From an uncultured Prevotellaceae bacterium (GTDB lineage Bacteria > Bacteroidota > Bacteroidia > Bacteroidales > Bacteroidaceae), in the NCBI GenBank assembly GCA_900321965.1, contig ONYA01000010.1, positions 19,263-83,262 of the forward strand: a stretch of DNA of 64,000 nt, read 5' to 3'. A program made the translations under genes and the position numbers. Below, one piece after another: positions 32,520-41,404 of the stretch; within the stretch, counting starts at the first letter, position 1; each line of letters opens with the position of its first letter. Under the pieces are notes generated by a model. It was given only the letters and a program-made list of their open reading frames with translations. It had not been told where the DNA came from and searched no databases.

Positions 32520-34394
32520 ATGAAACTAAAAACCATTATTACCCTATTGCTCGCCCTTGTTTCTATGACGGGACAGGCTAAAGACATTGTATGGGAGAAC
32601 CCATCAGCCTTTATGGGAGACTACAACTCCGAGTTTTACATCACTAAGGTAGAGTTGAAGCCAACGGAGACCGTGTTGCACGTCACGGCTATCTACAGAC
32701 CCGGCAGTTGGATTCGCTTTGCCAAAGAGTCGTTCTTGCAGACACCCGACGGCAAGAAGTACGGCATCACAAGCGGCGCTAAGACCAACGAGAAGGAGAG
32801 CGACTTACAGCCTGACTCGCTCTTCTGGATGCCTGAAAGCGGCATTGCCCAATTGGCCCTGCATTTCAAGCCCGTACCCCTCGACACCAAGGAGATGGAC
32901 TTCCTGGAGAGCTACAACGAGCGCGACTTCAAGTTCTGGAATATCAGCGACACAAAGACGAAGAAAAAGCTGGAGATGCCTGCCGACTGGAAGAACGTGC
33001 AGTACGCCAAGGACGAGACGCTGCCCGCCGCTAAAATCAATAAAGGTGTGGCCACCATCAAGGTGAAGATGTTAGGCTACAAGAAGGGCATGGATTTGGA
33101 GTTCTTTGTGGGCACCTTTGTCCCGTTGGGCTCGAAGGAACGTTTCGACAAGACCTTCCGCTTTGCCGATGATGGTACTGTGAAGATAGAGGTCCCCCTG
33201 CGGTTGACGCGCGAGGTGACTGTCGGCGTGAGTGGATTGGCTTTCGGTAACATCGTCATCGGCCCAGGACAGGAGACGGAGATACTGATGAAGGTCTGCA
33301 GCGACAACGAGCCGTTCCTCGCCTTCAAGGGCTACATGGCCAAGACCAACATGGACCTGGTGAATGCGAAAAAAGCTAACGAAGCCGTTGATCTCGTCGG
33401 TAATGATGACAAGGTATTCTTGAAGGTCAAGGAGTGCAAGACGAAGGAGGAGCGCCTGCAGTGCCTGCAGGACATCTTCGACCAGCGCGTGGCCACTATC
33501 AGGAAATCGAAATACACCACAGCGGCTCAGGACCTGCTGTGCATGATGGCAGAGTCGAACTTCGTGAAATGGTCGCGCCAGTTTGCATGGAAGTATAGCA
33601 ATTATTATGTGGACGAGGACGGAAGGGTGATCATGTCTCAGGAGAATATCTTTGAGAAGATGGAGAAGAACAAGGACCTGCTTCCGCTTTCAGAAGAGGA
33701 ACAGGCCTACACTTGGAAGTTCCTGAACGAGCCTACATCGCCATGCAGCCAGGAGTTCTGGGATGCACCATTGAGTATGTACGATAAGAAAGCCTTAGAG
33801 AATAATACCTTTAACAACGAGCTAAGATGTATACAATCCGTCATGGACCCAGGACAAGCGAACCTGATGGATATGTTACTCGAGAGGATGAAACATGAGG
33901 ACTGCAAGAACGTCCTCCTTGAGTATAAGGCCGAGCAGAAGCGCATCGCCGACGAGCTGGCCAGCCAGCAGAGCGTCTTCTTCCAGAAGTTCGACGACGT
34001 AGCCCCTGAGAACATCCTACAGACCATCCTCGACAGGTACAAAGGCAAGGTCGTGCTTATCGACATCTGGGCCACATGGTGCGGCCCCTGCAAGGCTGGT
34101 CATAGGATGATGGCTCCATGGAAAAAGGAATTAAAAGACAAGAATATCCAGTTTGTCTACATCACTTCACCCACTTCGCCCCTCGGTACCTGGCAGGAGA
34201 TGATCAAGGACATCGACGGTGACCACTACTACTTGACAAAAGATCAATATAATTATCTCCTCGACAAATACGAGTCGGAGGGCATCCCCACTTACGCCAT
34301 CTACGATACCCAGGGCCAGCAGACCTTCAAGAAGACAGGCTTCCCGGGCCTCGACCCCTTTAAGGAGGCGGTAGAGAAAGTTTTGAAAAGGTAA
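32520..34394 (+). CDS. Exported thioredoxin-fold (TlpA-like) protein
   Basis: Start at the ATG at 32520 (MKLKTIITLLLALVSMTGQA, signal peptide); the longer frame overlaps hipA and is not credible. The product has 624 residues. Residues 20-190 are a beta-rich N-terminal part seen in Bacteroidetes TlpA-like proteins, the middle is helical, and the last 140 residues are a thioredoxin domain with the redox motif WATWCGPCKAG and the cis-Pro in EGIPTYAIYD. A role in periplasmic disulfide or respiratory-protein maturation is usual for the family. The GH3 gene starts 10 bp downstream, suggesting cotranscription. Confidence 0.85.
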   Translation: MKLKTIITLLLALVSMTGQAKDIVWENPSAFMGDYNSEFYITKVELKPTETVLHVTAIYRPGSWIRFAKESFLQTPDGKKYGITSGAKTNEKESDLQPDSLFWMPESGIAQLALHFKPVPLDTKEMDFLESYNERDFKFWNISDTKTKKKLEMPADWKNVQYAKDETLPAAKINKGVATIKVKMLGYKKGMDLEFFVGTFVPLGSKERFDKTFRFADDGTVKIEVPLRLTREVTVGVSGLAFGNIVIGPGQETEILMKVCSDNEPFLAFKGYMAKTNMDLVNAKKANEAVDLVGNDDKVFLKVKECKTKEERLQCLQDIFDQRVATIRKSKYTTAAQDLLCMMAESNFVKWSRQFAWKYSNYYVDEDGRVIMSQENIFEKMEKNKDLLPLSEEEQAYTWKFLNEPTSPCSQEFWDAPLSMYDKKALENNTFNNELRCIQSVMDPGQANLMDMLLERMKHEDCKNVLLEYKAEQKRIADELASQQSVFFQKFDDVAPENILQTILDRYKGKVVLIDIWATWCGPCKAGHRMMAPWKKELKDKNIQFVYITSPTSPLGTWQEMIKDIDGDHYYLTKDQYNYLLDKYESEGIPTYAIYDTQGQQTFKKTGFPGLDPFKEAVEKVLKR

Positions 34395-34404
34395 AATAAT
34401 AAAT

Positions 34405-37077
34405 ATGGTGAAATTTATGAAGAAGGTATTCGCTATTGCCCTGTGCGCAATGTTTGTGGTTGTAGCAGCCACGGCACAGAAGAAGAGTGCCCCCGCGTTT
34501 AAGTGGGATTTCCAGAACCCGCAGCTCTCTTACGCCGAGCGCGTTGAGAACCTGCTTTCGTTGTTGACACCCGAGGAGAAGGTGGGCTTGATGATGAACA
34601 AGTCGGTCTCTGTCGATCGTTTAGGCATCCCTTCCTACAACTGGTGGAGCGAGGCGTGCCACGGTGTGCGGCAGGGGGACTATACCGTCTATCCGCAGCC
34701 CATTGGTATGGCGGCGGCTTTCAATGCGCAGTTAGTGTACGACGTCTTCTCGCAGGTGAGCGATGAGGCGCGGGCCAACTGGAACCGCACCGACCATAAC
34801 GACCCGAAGCTGTTTAACGTGCCTATGGGCGTGACCTATTATCCTGGCAATCCAGAACTAACCTTCTGGTGTCCGAATGTGAACATCTTCCGTGACCCTC
34901 GTTGGGGACGTGGCCAGGAGACCTGTGGAGAGGACCCGTATCTCAATGCCGTGTTAGGCGTGCAGACGGTGCTCGGTATGCAGGGCAGCGACGATAAGTA
35001 TTTCAAGACCCATGCCTGTGCTAAGCATTACGCCGTGCATAGCGGTCCCGAGCCGTTGCGCCACTCCATGAATGTGGAACCTACGAACCGCGACCTCTGG
35101 GAGACCTATCTGCCGGCCTTCAAGGCTTTGGTGAAGAAAGCCAATGTACGCGAGGTGATGTGTGCCTACCAGCGTTTCGAAGGTAAGCCGTGCTGTACGA
35201 GCGACCGCCTGCTGATTGACATCCTGCGTAACAAGTGGGGCTACAACGCCATCGTGCTGACTGACTGCGATGCCATTAACAACTTCTTCAATCGCGGACA
35301 GCACGAGACACACAAGGACGGGCTGTCGGCGAGTGTTGATGCCGTGCTGAACGGTACTGATCTGGAGTGCGGCAAGGTGTTTATGTCGCTGACCGATGGA
35401 CTGAAGAAAGGACTCATTACCGAGGCCGAGCTGGACAAGCACTTGCGCTATACGCTGATGGGCCGTTTTGAGTTGGGCATGTTCGATCCCGCCGAAATGC
35501 TTCCGTGGTCGACGATTACGGCTGCGACTATCAGCTGCGAGAAACATAACGATCTTGCTACACAGGCCGCCCGTGAGTCGATGGTGCTGTTGGAAAATAG
35601 AAGCCTCCCCAACCCCTCCAAAGGAGGGGCTTTGAAGCCGGTGCTCCCGCTCTCCAAGAACCTGAAGAATATTGCTGTTGTCGGGCCGAATGCCGACGAC
35701 GTAGAGTTGCTCAACGGCAACTATGGCGGTACACCCACCAAGGAGCACCAACACTCATTGCTCGAAGGCATCCGCAATGCCGTGCCTGGTGCCAACGTCT
35801 TCTACAAGAAAGCCTGTGAGCTGGCCGATGGTGAGAGTACCATCCACCACCTACAGGACTTCAACGACGGCAAGGGCGTGCTCGTAGAGTTCTTCAACAA
35901 CAAGGAACTGAGCGGAGAGCCTGCCACGACGGGCTACTATAATGAACTGAACTTCTCGACCTTCGGCGCATGGGGCTTTGCCCAGGGTGTCAGCAAGGAT
36001 ACGCTCTCCGTCCGCGTCAGTGGCCGGTATAAGGCGACGTTCACGGGTGATATGAAGTACACCCTCACCACTGATAACGGCTACACGCTCAAGGTCAACG
36101 GGCAGGTGGTGGAAGAGGCACAGGCAGGCAGAGGCCGGGGCGGTTTCCGACGCAGGGTAGAGTACAAGTCGTTCCCCGTGGAGGAGGGGCAGACCTACGA
36201 CGTCGTAATCGAGTATCGTCACGGCAACGGCCAGTTTGCCATGCTCCGTGGCGACATCTGCGAGCGTAAGCCCGTCGAGTTCAACGACCTCGCTCAGGAA
36301 GTGAAGGATATGGATGTCATCATCATCATTGGCGGCATCTCTGCCCGTATGGAAGGCGAGGGCGGCGACAAGGCCGACATCGAGCTGCCTGTCGTGCAGC
36401 AGCGTCTGATAAAGGCGATGCACGCCACCGGCAAGCCTGTGGTCTTCGTCAACTGCTCTGGTTCGGCCATTGCTTTCGGCAGTGTCGAGGGCCAGTACGA
36501 CGCACTCCTTCAGGCCTGGTACCCCGGTCAGGGTGGTGCTAAGGCGCTGGCCGACGTGCTCTTTGGTGACTACAATCCCAGTGGCAAGTTGCCTGTCACG
36601 TTCTACCGCTCTAACAACGACCTGCCCGACTTCCTCGACTACTCGATGAAGAACCGCACCTACCGCTACTTCACGGGCGAACCGCAGTACGCCTTCGGCT
36701 ATGGTCTCAGCTATACCACGTTTAAGTACGGGAAAGGTAAACTTTCCCGAGCGAGCATGAAGGCTGACGGCAAGGTGACGCTTACAGTGCCTGTCACCAA
36801 TACCGGCAGCCGCGAGGGTAGTGAGATAGTACAGGTCTACGTCAAGGCGCTCGACGATCCCGATGCCCCCATCAAGTCGCTCCGGGGTTTCCAGAAATTG
36901 GTGCTGGCTGCCGGTCAGACGGCAAAGGCTACCATCACCCTCGATGGCGAGGCCTTCGAGTATTATGATTCCACTATCGATGAGCTTTCTACCCGTCCCG
37001 GCCGCTACCAGATTCTCTATGGCAGCAGTTCGCGTGACCAGGATCTTCAGAGCCTTAATTTCGAAGTAAAACCGTAA
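34405..37077 (+). CDS. GH3 beta-glycosidase with PA14 insert (xylosidase/glucosidase)
   Basis: The protein has 890 residues with a signal peptide ending VVAATAQ. GH3 N-domain: SYNWWSEACHGV, DPRWGRGQETCGEDP, HACAKHYAVHSGPE and the nucleophile Asp in AIVLTDCDAINNFF (about residue 290). A PA14-like domain (ELSGEPATTGYYNELNFS ... YTLTTDNGYTLKVNG) is inserted at about residues 480-600. The C-domain and FN3-like end follow (FGYGLSYTTF, TVPVTNTGSREGSEIVQVY). Sequence around the active site resembles beta-xylosidases of rumen Prevotella. The segment SLPNPSKGGALKP near residue 400 is encoded by a dispersed repeat (35601-35634). Confidence 0.88.
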   Translation: MVKFMKKVFAIALCAMFVVVAATAQKKSAPAFKWDFQNPQLSYAERVENLLSLLTPEEKVGLMMNKSVSVDRLGIPSYNWWSEACHGVRQGDYTVYPQPIGMAAAFNAQLVYDVFSQVSDEARANWNRTDHNDPKLFNVPMGVTYYPGNPELTFWCPNVNIFRDPRWGRGQETCGEDPYLNAVLGVQTVLGMQGSDDKYFKTHACAKHYAVHSGPEPLRHSMNVEPTNRDLWETYLPAFKALVKKANVREVMCAYQRFEGKPCCTSDRLLIDILRNKWGYNAIVLTDCDAINNFFNRGQHETHKDGLSASVDAVLNGTDLECGKVFMSLTDGLKKGLITEAELDKHLRYTLMGRFELGMFDPAEMLPWSTITAATISCEKHNDLATQAARESMVLLENRSLPNPSKGGALKPVLPLSKNLKNIAVVGPNADDVELLNGNYGGTPTKEHQHSLLEGIRNAVPGANVFYKKACELADGESTIHHLQDFNDGKGVLVEFFNNKELSGEPATTGYYNELNFSTFGAWGFAQGVSKDTLSVRVSGRYKATFTGDMKYTLTTDNGYTLKVNGQVVEEAQAGRGRGGFRRRVEYKSFPVEEGQTYDVVIEYRHGNGQFAMLRGDICERKPVEFNDLAQEVKDMDVIIIIGGISARMEGEGGDKADIELPVVQQRLIKAMHATGKPVVFVNCSGSAIAFGSVEGQYDALLQAWYPGQGGAKALADVLFGDYNPSGKLPVTFYRSNNDLPDFLDYSMKNRTYRYFTGEPQYAFGYGLSYTTFKYGKGKLSRASMKADGKVTLTVPVTNTGSREGSEIVQVYVKALDDPDAPIKSLRGFQKLVLAAGQTAKATITLDGEAFEYYDSTIDELSTRPGRYQILYGSSSRDQDLQSLNFEVKP
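35601..35634. repeat. Family A repeat inside the GH3 gene
   Basis: AAGCCTCCCCAACCCCTCCA followed by AAGGAGGGGCTTTG, translated in frame. Relatives lie mostly between genes. Confidence 0.7.
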
Positions 37078-37089
37078 TTGAATGAACGT

Positions 37090-37212
37090 ATGAGAATAAT
37101 CAGGGACATCAAATTGCTGTGTATGACCGTACTGCTTTCAGGCTGCCATTCAGCCACTATCGACATGGAACAGTTCGTTGAAGTATCCGACAAGACAAAC
37201 GCTAAACAATAA
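37090..37212 (+). CDS. Tiny lipoprotein, 40 aa (possibly a truncated gene)
   Basis: ATG at 37090, stop at 37210-37212, 9 bp before the next ATG. The product begins MRIIRDIKLLCMTVLLSGCH, a lipoprotein signal with lipobox LLSGC, then only 20 polar residues (ATIDMEQFVEVSDKTNAKQ). It is tightly packed between GH3 and the GH97-CE15 gene in the same operon. It is either a genuine micro-lipoprotein or the 5' end of a deleted lipoprotein gene. Confidence 0.5.
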   Translation: MRIIRDIKLLCMTVLLSGCHSATIDMEQFVEVSDKTNAKQ

Positions 37213-37221
37213 CGCACAGAT

Positions 37222-40131
37222 ATGAAAAGATTGTTTCTTTGGCTCGTTGTGGCGGGCTTGACTCTGACGGCGAACGCCCAGAAGTTGGTGTCGCCTAATG
37301 GGAAGTTATCGGTGACGGCCAAGAATGGCCGGTTTGCCATCAGTTATCAGGGGCAGCAGGTGTTGCAGATGAAGGCGGCTGAGGCGGCGGCTCCGCTGAA
37401 GCGGCAGAAGCCTAAGAAGGTGAAGGCCGACTACCAGATGCTGGCCGGCAAGCGTAGCCACTGTACCAATGAGGCCAACGAGTATAGGGTGGGGCAGATG
37501 ACGCTGCGCCTCTATAACGACGGTCTGGCATTCCGCTACGAGACGCCCGTCAACGCACAGGCCGCCTACATCATTCCCGAGGGCATGAAGCGCTGGATGA
37601 TGCAGTGGGCTGACAGTTACGAAGGCTTCTTCCCGCTGTCGACGACCTGTAAGCAGAAGGCCGTACCGTCGTATGGCCGCCAGTATAAGGACGCCGAAGG
37701 CAATTGCGTGCGCTGGGGCTATCCGGCCCTGTTAGAGCCGCGCGACGGCGTGTTCGCCCTGCTGACGGAGGCCAACATCGAGCGCGGACAGAGCGCATCG
37801 TCGCTGTATAACGACGGCGAGGTGTTCCGCGTGGTGCCCGACGAGGGCGAGAACCTCAGTCACTCACCGTGGCGTGTGGTCATCGTCGGTACGCTGGCCG
37901 ACGTGGTAGCATCGACACTGGTCACCGACGTCAGCGAGCCTTGTAAGTTAGAGGACACCAGTTGGATCAAGCCCGGCGTCGTGTCGTGGATTTACTGGGC
38001 CTACAACCACGGTTCCAACGACTACAACATCATTAAGAAATACATTGACATGGCCGACACCCTGCAGTTGCCTTATATGCTGATTGACGCAGAATGGGAC
38101 AGTATGAAGGACGGTAAAACTATTGAAGACGCCGTAGCCTATGCTAAGTCGAAGAACGTTAAGCCACTTATCTGGTATAACTCCTCCGTCGGATGGGTTG
38201 ACGGCGCACCGACACCGAAGTTCCGCCTGAACAAACCCGAAGACCGCGAACGCGAGTTTGCGTGGTTGGAGAAGTTAGGCGTTGCCGGTGTGAAGATTGA
38301 CTTCTTCAGCGGCGACAACCAGCGCAACATGGACTACTGCATCGACCTGTTGGAGAGTGCCGCCCGTCACCACCTGCTGGTCAACTTCCACGGCGCCACC
38401 GTGCCCCGTGGCTGGCAGCGCACCTATCCTAACCTGATGTCGACCGAAGGTGTCTACGGTGCCGAGTGGTATAACAATGTGCCGACGTTCACCGACAAGG
38501 CCGCCTGTCATAACGCTACGCTTCCCTTCACCCGCAACGTTATCGGTCCGATGGACTACACGCCTTGCACGTTCAGCGACTCACAGCATCCCCATATCAC
38601 CTCTAACGCCCACGAACTGGCGCTGACCGTGCTCTACGAGAGCGCCCTCCAGCATCTGGCCGACCGTCCTGAGAGCTATCTGTCGCAGCCCAAGGAGGTG
38701 CAGCAGTTCCTGAGCGACCTGCCTGCAGCATGGGACGAGACGCGGTTAGTGTCGGGCTATCCCGGCGAGAGCGTCGTCATGGCGCGCCGCTATGGCACCA
38801 CCTGGTATGTGGCAGGCATCAACGGCACCGATGCCGCGAAGACGCTGAACACACCGCTCGACTTCATACCCCGGGGCGAGGCCATGCTCTTTGCCGACGG
38901 CGAGCCTTGGGCGTTCTCTCGTCCCACGGTGCTGCCGCAGACCGTCACCTGTAAGCCTCGCGGCGGTTTCGTGCTGGTGGTGCGTCAGCCGTCAGGCACG
39001 CTGCCCTTGGTTTATGAGGTCGAAAATACGGGCTCTTCTTTCCCTAAGCCTGCCATGCCTGCCGTCGGCGACCTGCCCGTGCAGTACGGCCTGCCCGATG
39101 CGCTGAAAGGTGTGGAGACGTTTGCCGACTGGTCAAGACGGCGCAGCGTGATAGCCGCCCAGATACAACACTACGGTATCGGCGAGAAACCTGCCGTCGG
39201 CAAGGAGAGCATCAAGGCCCGTATGGATGGCGATAGCGCCCTGATTGTCGACGTGACGGTCAACGGTCAGACGCTCACCCTGCGCTCGGAAATTCGTTAT
39301 CCGAAGCAGGGACAGCCGCCCTATGCCGTCATGATAGGCACCAGTCGCATCTCGCTGCCCCGTCAGCTGTTCGACAACCGCCCCATCGCCACGATGACCT
39401 TCCACGAGAAGCAGGTTAACGACTACGGCCAGTGGGGAAAGCACCATGAGCGCGGCGAGCACCCGTTCGACCGTCTCTATCCCGACCTGAAGGACAACGG
39501 AGCCTACAGCGAGTGGGCTTGGGGCCTGAGCCGCCTGATTGACGGTCTGCAGCTGCTGGGGCCGGAGGTGACGAAGATTGACACGCGCCATATCGGTGTT
39601 ACGGGTTGTTCGTATGCCGGTAAGATGGCGCTTTATTGCGGCGCCTTCGACGAGCGCGTGGCGCTGACTGTCGCTCAGGAGCCTGGTGGTGGCGGCGCGG
39701 CTGCCTGGCGCGCCTCCCATGAGTCGGCGAAGAACGTTGAGGACTTGGACAAGACCGACTACCACTGGTTCCTTGAGAGCCAGAAGGAGAACTTCCACGG
39801 CGACAGCGTCTACCGGTTGCCCTACGACCAGCACGAACTCTGTGCGATGGTCTTTCCGCGTGCACTGCTGCTATTGGGTAATCCCGACTATGAGTGGTTA
39901 GCCGACGAGTCAATGCTCGTCTCTGCCAAGGCTGCCCGCGAGGTGTGGCGCCGCTTCGGCGTTGCCGACCGCATGGGGTGGAGCATCGTTGGCGGTCACG
40001 GCCATTGTCAGCTGCCGGCGTGCCAGTATCCTGAAGTGGAGGCTTTCGTAGACAAGTTCCTGTTAGGGCGCAAGACCGATACCGGCGACATACGCATAGC
40101 CGATTTTTCGACCACGGCAAAGCGCCGATAG
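37222..40131 (+). CDS. GH97 glycosidase fused to CE15 glucuronoyl esterase
   Basis: The protein has 969 residues with a signal peptide ending LTANAQ. Residues 20-600 are GH97: LVSPNGKLSVTAK..., YAYKSKN-type barrel strand, VAGVKIDFFSGDNQ with an Asp at the nucleophile site of the retaining (alpha-galactosidase-like) branch, and the Glu in MSTEGVYGAEW. After a linker at about 605, residues 620-969 are CE15: nucleophile Ser in GVTGCSYAGKMAL, acid Glu in AQEPGGGGAAAW, catalytic His in VGGHGHCQLP. CE15 cleaves the ester between glucuronoxylan side chains and lignin. One chain thus combines side-chain removal and ester cleavage. Operon context with GH3 supports hemicellulose use. Confidence 0.85.
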   Translation: MKRLFLWLVVAGLTLTANAQKLVSPNGKLSVTAKNGRFAISYQGQQVLQMKAAEAAAPLKRQKPKKVKADYQMLAGKRSHCTNEANEYRVGQMTLRLYNDGLAFRYETPVNAQAAYIIPEGMKRWMMQWADSYEGFFPLSTTCKQKAVPSYGRQYKDAEGNCVRWGYPALLEPRDGVFALLTEANIERGQSASSLYNDGEVFRVVPDEGENLSHSPWRVVIVGTLADVVASTLVTDVSEPCKLEDTSWIKPGVVSWIYWAYNHGSNDYNIIKKYIDMADTLQLPYMLIDAEWDSMKDGKTIEDAVAYAKSKNVKPLIWYNSSVGWVDGAPTPKFRLNKPEDREREFAWLEKLGVAGVKIDFFSGDNQRNMDYCIDLLESAARHHLLVNFHGATVPRGWQRTYPNLMSTEGVYGAEWYNNVPTFTDKAACHNATLPFTRNVIGPMDYTPCTFSDSQHPHITSNAHELALTVLYESALQHLADRPESYLSQPKEVQQFLSDLPAAWDETRLVSGYPGESVVMARRYGTTWYVAGINGTDAAKTLNTPLDFIPRGEAMLFADGEPWAFSRPTVLPQTVTCKPRGGFVLVVRQPSGTLPLVYEVENTGSSFPKPAMPAVGDLPVQYGLPDALKGVETFADWSRRRSVIAAQIQHYGIGEKPAVGKESIKARMDGDSALIVDVTVNGQTLTLRSEIRYPKQGQPPYAVMIGTSRISLPRQLFDNRPIATMTFHEKQVNDYGQWGKHHERGEHPFDRLYPDLKDNGAYSEWAWGLSRLIDGLQLLGPEVTKIDTRHIGVTGCSYAGKMALYCGAFDERVALTVAQEPGGGGAAAWRASHESAKNVEDLDKTDYHWFLESQKENFHGDSVYRLPYDQHELCAMVFPRALLLLGNPDYEWLADESMLVSAKAAREVWRRFGVADRMGWSIVGGHGHCQLPACQYPEVEAFVDKFLLGRKTDTGDIRIADFSTTAKRR

Positions 40132-40261
40132 CAACTGTAATTGCAAACTGCGCGTTGCAGTTTCTCGTCGTGGGCTCCACTCATACTGCTGAAAAGAATT
40201 AAAAACCGTGAAATCTGCGTAATCCGCACGCTTTTCTTTTCTCCGTTTCAAAAGAATTGTG

Positions 40262-40269
40262 TAACTTTG
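40262..40269 (+). promoter_or_regulatory. -7 box of fbaA
   Basis: TAACTTTG followed by CGCTCG, 42 bp ahead of the aldolase ATG. Confidence 0.6.
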
Positions 40270-40311
40270 CGCTCGAAAAATTAAAACCCAATATTCAAAA
40301 TACAATTAATT

Positions 40312-41319
40312 ATGGTAAACTACAAGGATTTAGGTCTCGTGAATACCCGCGAGATGTTCAAGAGAGCAGTAGCCGGTGGCTATGCTATCCCCGCTTTCAA
40401 CTTCAACACGATGGAGCAGATGCAGGCTATCGTACAGGCTGCCGTCGAGACAAAGTCACCCGTCATCATGCAGGTGTCTAAGGGTGCCCGTAACTATGCC
40501 AACGCTACCATCCTCCGCTATATGGCCGAGGGTGCCGTGGCATACGCCAAGGAACTGGGTTGTGAGCATCCTGAAATCGTGCTTCACCTCGACCACGGTG
40601 ACAGCTTCGAGCTTTGCAAGGACTGCATCGACATGGGCTTCTCTTCAGTGATGTACGACGGCAGCTCGCTGCCTTACGAGGAGAATATCAAGATTTCGCG
40701 TCAGGTTGTGGAGTATGCTCACCAGCACGACGTCACCGTTGAGTGCGAGCTCGGTGTGCTCGCCGGTGTTGAGGACGAGGTAGCTTCTGAGGTTAGCCAC
40801 TACACCAAGCCCGAGGAGGTTATCGACTTCGCTACCCGTACAGGCTGCGACTCACTGGCCATCTCTATCGGTACGAGCCACGGTGCTTACAAGTTCAAGC
40901 CCGAGCAGTGTACCCGCGACCCGAAGACTGGTAAGCTCGTTCCGCCGCCATTGGCATTCGACGTGCTGCACGAGATTGAGCAGAAGCTCCCCGGATTCCC
41001 CATCGTGCTCCACGGCTCTTCTTCTGTTCCCCAGGACGAGGTCGACACCATCAACAAGTACGGTGGCAACCTGCCCGACGCCGTCGGTATCCCCGAGGAG
41101 CAGCTGCGTGAGGCTTCTAAGAGCGCCGTCTGCAAGATTAACATCGACTCAGACTCGCGTCTGGCCATGACCGCTGCCGTTCGCAAGTATCTGGCTGAGA
41201 ATCCGGCTCACTTCGACCCGCGCCAGTATCTGAAGCCCGCCCGTGAGAACATGAAGAAGATGTACATCCACAAGATTGTGGACGTCCTCGGTTCTGACGG
41301 CAAGCTCGCTCAGTGCTAA
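40312..41319 (+). CDS. fbaA: Class II fructose-1,6-bisphosphate aldolase
   Basis: The protein has 335 residues. Zinc-site and catalytic motifs of class II aldolases: PAFNFNTMEQMQAIVQAA, LHLDHGDSFELCKD (Asp-His), GFSSVMYDGSSLPYEENI, ECELGVLAGVEDE, SIGTSHGAYKF and VLHGSSSVPQDEV. It cleaves fructose-1,6-bisphosphate in glycolysis and works in reverse in gluconeogenesis. Strong codon bias and a single-gene unit with promoter (40262) and terminator (41364) fit a highly expressed core enzyme. Confidence 0.93.
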   Translation: MVNYKDLGLVNTREMFKRAVAGGYAIPAFNFNTMEQMQAIVQAAVETKSPVIMQVSKGARNYANATILRYMAEGAVAYAKELGCEHPEIVLHLDHGDSFELCKDCIDMGFSSVMYDGSSLPYEENIKISRQVVEYAHQHDVTVECELGVLAGVEDEVASEVSHYTKPEEVIDFATRTGCDSLAISIGTSHGAYKFKPEQCTRDPKTGKLVPPPLAFDVLHEIEQKLPGFPIVLHGSSSVPQDEVDTINKYGGNLPDAVGIPEEQLREASKSAVCKINIDSDSRLAMTAAVRKYLAENPAHFDPRQYLKPARENMKKMYIHKIVDVLGSDGKLAQC

Positions 41320-41363
41320 ACGGCCTGCGGCCTAATTGAAAATTGAAAATTGATAATTAAGAG

Positions 41364-41394
41364 GCGTGCTCGAAGTGGGCACGCTTCTTCTTTT
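41364..41394 (+). terminator. Terminator of fbaA
   Basis: GCGTGC and GCACGC arms around TCGAAGTGG, followed by TTCTTCTTTT. It ends about 10 bp before the fucosidase ATG, so that gene may rely on readthrough. Confidence 0.65.
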
Positions 41395-41404
41395 CCGAGA
41401 ACCT

